NCBI GenBank assembly: GCA_009703975.1
Contig: WLFB01000024.1
Location: forward strand, 1 to 10,631
Reading direction: 5' to 3'
Source of the DNA: Actinomycetota bacterium
GTDB lineage: Bacteria > Actinomycetota > Acidimicrobiia > Acidimicrobiales > Ilumatobacteraceae
Length of the DNA: 10,631 bases
Numbering within the stretch: the first letter of the stretch is position 1; every line of letters starts with the position of its first letter. A program made the translations under genes and the position numbers. The notes beneath the pieces were generated by a model, which worked only from the letters and a program-made list of their open reading frames with translations, was not told the origin of the DNA and did no database searches. Below are positions 9,306 through 10,631 of the stretch, piece by piece.

Positions 9306-9995
9306 ATGTCTGAGTTTGACAAGTTTGCCGAGAACTACAACGAGTCATTGCGCAATAGTCTTGCGCTGACTCGCACTAGCGATAAATATCAAGCTGAATA
9401 TAAGGTTCGACTACTCAAGAATCTTTTGGTTCGTGGCGCTGCCAAATCGCGTGCAACAACTCATCCGACCATTCTTGACTTTGGCTGTGGTGTTGGCTTG
9501 TCGTTGCCGTATTTGCTTGAACAGTTTCCTGGCTCAAAGATCTTTGCAACTGACGTGTCAGAAGTTTCACTCGAAATTGTTCGGGCAGAGTTGCCACAAG
9601 TGACGATCATCAATTCGGCGTTAAATGCAGCCGAGAAGTTTGACGTTATTTTGATGTCGACCGTTTTGCATCACATTACGAGTAGCGCTCGTGTTGAGAT
9701 TCTTGAGAACTTACGAGCGAACCTTAAACCCGACGGTTGCCTAGTTGTGATTGAACACAACACCTATAACCCCCTAACGCGGCGAATTGTTTCAAACTGC
9801 CCGATGGATGTGGATGCCGAATTGATCTCGATGAGCGACATCAAAAAATTACTCAGCCGAGGCTGTGGGTTTAAGATTCGCGAAACTGGATATTGTTCAT
9901 TCTTTCCAGAGCCGCTAAAGGCGCTGACGAAACTAGACCCGATCTTGAAAAAGATTCCCTTGGGTGGCCAATACTTCGTTGTGGCGACCCCTTAA
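9306..9995 (+). CDS. Class I SAM-dependent methyltransferase, substrate unknown
   Basis: The 229-residue protein has the S-adenosylmethionine-binding fold: motif I ILDFGCGVG (56-64), the acidic ribose-binding residue D83 in ATDVS, and FDVILMSTVLHHI (from 112), where the paired His are common in this superfamily. The N-terminal pattern FDKFAENYNESLRNSL and the C-terminal block IEHNTYNPLTRRIVSNCP (149-166) resemble methyltransferases that usually sit in surface polysaccharide or lipid-glycan clusters; this is from memory of the family. No signal peptide or membrane segment is evident, so it should be cytoplasmic. The weak site GGGTGAG (9297-9303) precedes the ATG. The 27-nt gap from rpoC suggests co-transcription. 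Nothing here shows the substrate: a glycan, a small molecule, or a component of the ribosome or polymerase are all open. Codon use looks similar to its neighbours, so recent transfer is not evident. Confidence 0.88.
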   Translation: MSEFDKFAENYNESLRNSLALTRTSDKYQAEYKVRLLKNLLVRGAAKSRATTHPTILDFGCGVGLSLPYLLEQFPGSKIFATDVSEVSLEIVRAELPQVTIINSALNAAEKFDVILMSTVLHHITSSARVEILENLRANLKPDGCLVVIEHNTYNPLTRRIVSNCPMDVDAELISMSDIKKLLSRGCGFKIRETGYCSFFPEPLKALTKLDPILKKIPLGGQYFVVATP

Positions 9996-10101
9996 AAACG
10001 AGTAGGGGCAGGTTGCCGAGACGAGCGCTTGAGCCGTAGTATTCACTGTCCCGTTTGCGGGTGGTTTCGAATAGGTAGTTTTCCGTAACAGCAATATAAA
10101 A

Positions 10102-10105
10102 AAGG
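10102..10105 (+). promoter_or_regulatory. Ribosome binding site that sets the rpsL GTG start
   Basis: AAGG lies 8 nt before GTG at 10114. The GTG start gives the near-invariant S12 N-terminus MPTIQQLI, which fixes the start independently. It stands at the end of a 118-nt spacer (9996-10113) that holds two short hairpin arms (GGCA/TGCC at 10007-10017 and CCCG/CGGG at 10050-10061) but no clear terminator or promoter. Confidence 0.65.
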
Positions 10106-10113
10106 TCGTTTGC

Positions 10114-10482
10114 GTGCCCACAATTCAACAGTTGATCCGTCAGGGTCGAAGCTCAAAGTCTTCAAAGACCAAGACTCCGGCGCTCAAGGGTTCTCCTCAA
10201 CGTCGTGGAGTATGCACGCGTGTTTTTACAACCACTCCGAAAAAGCCAAACTCGGCGTTGCGCAAAGTTGCACGTGTTCGTCTGACTAGCGGCGTAGAAA
10301 TTACCGCATACATCCCAGGCGAAGGACACAACTTGCAAGAGCACTCAATCGTGCTTGTGCGTGGTGGTCGTGTTCGCGATCTTCCTGGTGTTCGTTACAA
10401 AGTTATTCGTGGCGCACTTGATGCCGCCGGAGTAAAAGACCGCAAGCAATCTCGTAGCCGTTATGGCGCGAAGAAAAAGTAA
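10114..10482 (+). CDS. rpsL: 30S ribosomal protein S12
   Basis: This gene encodes S12, the decoding-centre protein that sets translational accuracy and shapes the streptomycin site. The 122 residues match the family. Visible are the N-terminus [26 protein letters not shown] (24-37), the loop [13 protein letters not shown] with the wild-type K43, [11 protein letters not shown], and [13 protein letters not shown]. The last loop normally reads RVKDLPG: here residue 88 is Arg (codon CGC at 10375-10377) instead of Lys. The neighbouring D89, the site of methylthiolation by RimO in E. coli, is kept. In Mycobacterium tuberculosis K88R gives streptomycin resistance. The end [10 protein letters not shown] is typical of actinobacteria. 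The gene opens the str operon and is followed by rpsG after 10 nt. Confidence 0.98.
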   Translation: MPTIQQLIRQGRSSKSSKTKTPALKGSPQRRGVCTRVFTTTPKKPNSALRKVARVRLTSGVEITAYIPGEGHNLQEHSIVLVRGGRVRDLPGVRYKVIRGALDAAGVKDRKQSRSRYGAKKK

Positions 10483-10492
10483 AGGTTTATTT

Positions 10493-10631
10493 ATGCCACG
10501 TAAAGGTCCAGTAACTCGACGCGAATTCGCAGCAGATCCTGTTTATCGCTCGTCACTTGTAACTCAGATCGTCAACAAAGTTATGTTGCACGGCAAGAAG
10601 AGCATCGCCGAATCAATTGTCTATGACGCAA
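10493..10631 (+). CDS. rpsG: 30S ribosomal protein S7, 5' part
   Basis: The first 46 codons plus one base of rpsG are present; the gene runs off the window end. S7 starts assembly of the 30S head by binding 16S rRNA and lies near the exit site. The start [12 protein letters not shown] and the following [23 protein letters not shown] and AESIVYDA patterns are diagnostic of S7 (the family usually has about 156 residues). The ribosome binding site AAGG (10482-10485) overlaps the rpsL stop codon, so the two genes are probably translationally coupled. The rpsL-rpsG order is the standard str operon, normally followed by fusA and tuf outside this window. Confidence 0.96.
   Translation, partial: MPRKGPVTRREFAADPVYRSSLVTQIVNKVMLHGKKSIAESIVYDA

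Noticed and set aside
10095..10100. TATAAA as a possible rpsL -10 promoter element
   Set aside because: It lies only 14 nt before the start codon, abuts the ribosome binding site, and has no -35 match at the right distance.

Overview
This window is a stretch of core gene-expression DNA: the end-to-end rplJ-rplL-rpoB-rpoC block (ribosomal stalk proteins L10 and L7/L12, RNA polymerase beta and beta'), followed by one class I methyltransferase gene, then rpsL (S12) and the first 46 codons of rpsG (S7). All genes lie on the + strand. The proteins read as actinobacterial: beta' carries the charged coiled-coil insert (about residues 164-249) known from actinobacterial RpoC, lacks the large gammaproteobacterial inserts, and S12 and beta are close to the mycobacterial sequences I can recall. 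The modest GC content (roughly half by eye) and some beta' details suggest a low-to-medium GC lineage such as Acidimicrobiia, perhaps freshwater or marine. That placement is an inference from memory of family sequences, not a search result.

Layout: 1-309 holds no gene and looks like a structured untranslated leader before rplJ (310-837). A 94-nt A-rich spacer with a strong ribosome binding site leads to rplL (932-1312). The 243-nt rplL-rpoB spacer carries a strong hairpin just after the rplL stop, in the place where other bacteria have a partial terminator or attenuator, plus two further inverted repeats. rpoB (1556-5191, GTG start) and rpoC (5229-9278) are 37 nt apart. A methyltransferase gene (9306-9995) begins 27 nt after rpoC. 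A 118-nt gap precedes rpsL (10114-10482, GTG start), and rpsG starts 10 nt after it and runs off the window.

The genes fit one transcriptional programme. L10 and L12 build the ribosomal stalk, beta and beta' build the polymerase, and S12 and S7 begin the str operon. The L10 leader and the rplL-rpoB hairpin are the likely points where stalk protein output is set apart from polymerase output.

Most of the window is ordinary housekeeping DNA and I see no new multi-gene system. The points worth a second look are residue-level: S12 naturally has Arg at position 88 (a change known to give streptomycin resistance elsewhere), beta' has Pro in the bridge-helix N-terminal hinge where His or Tyr is usual, and beta has Val at the position of E. 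coli Asn518 in the rifampicin region. The methyltransferase, of a type usually seen with surface glycan genes, is out of place inside this operon.
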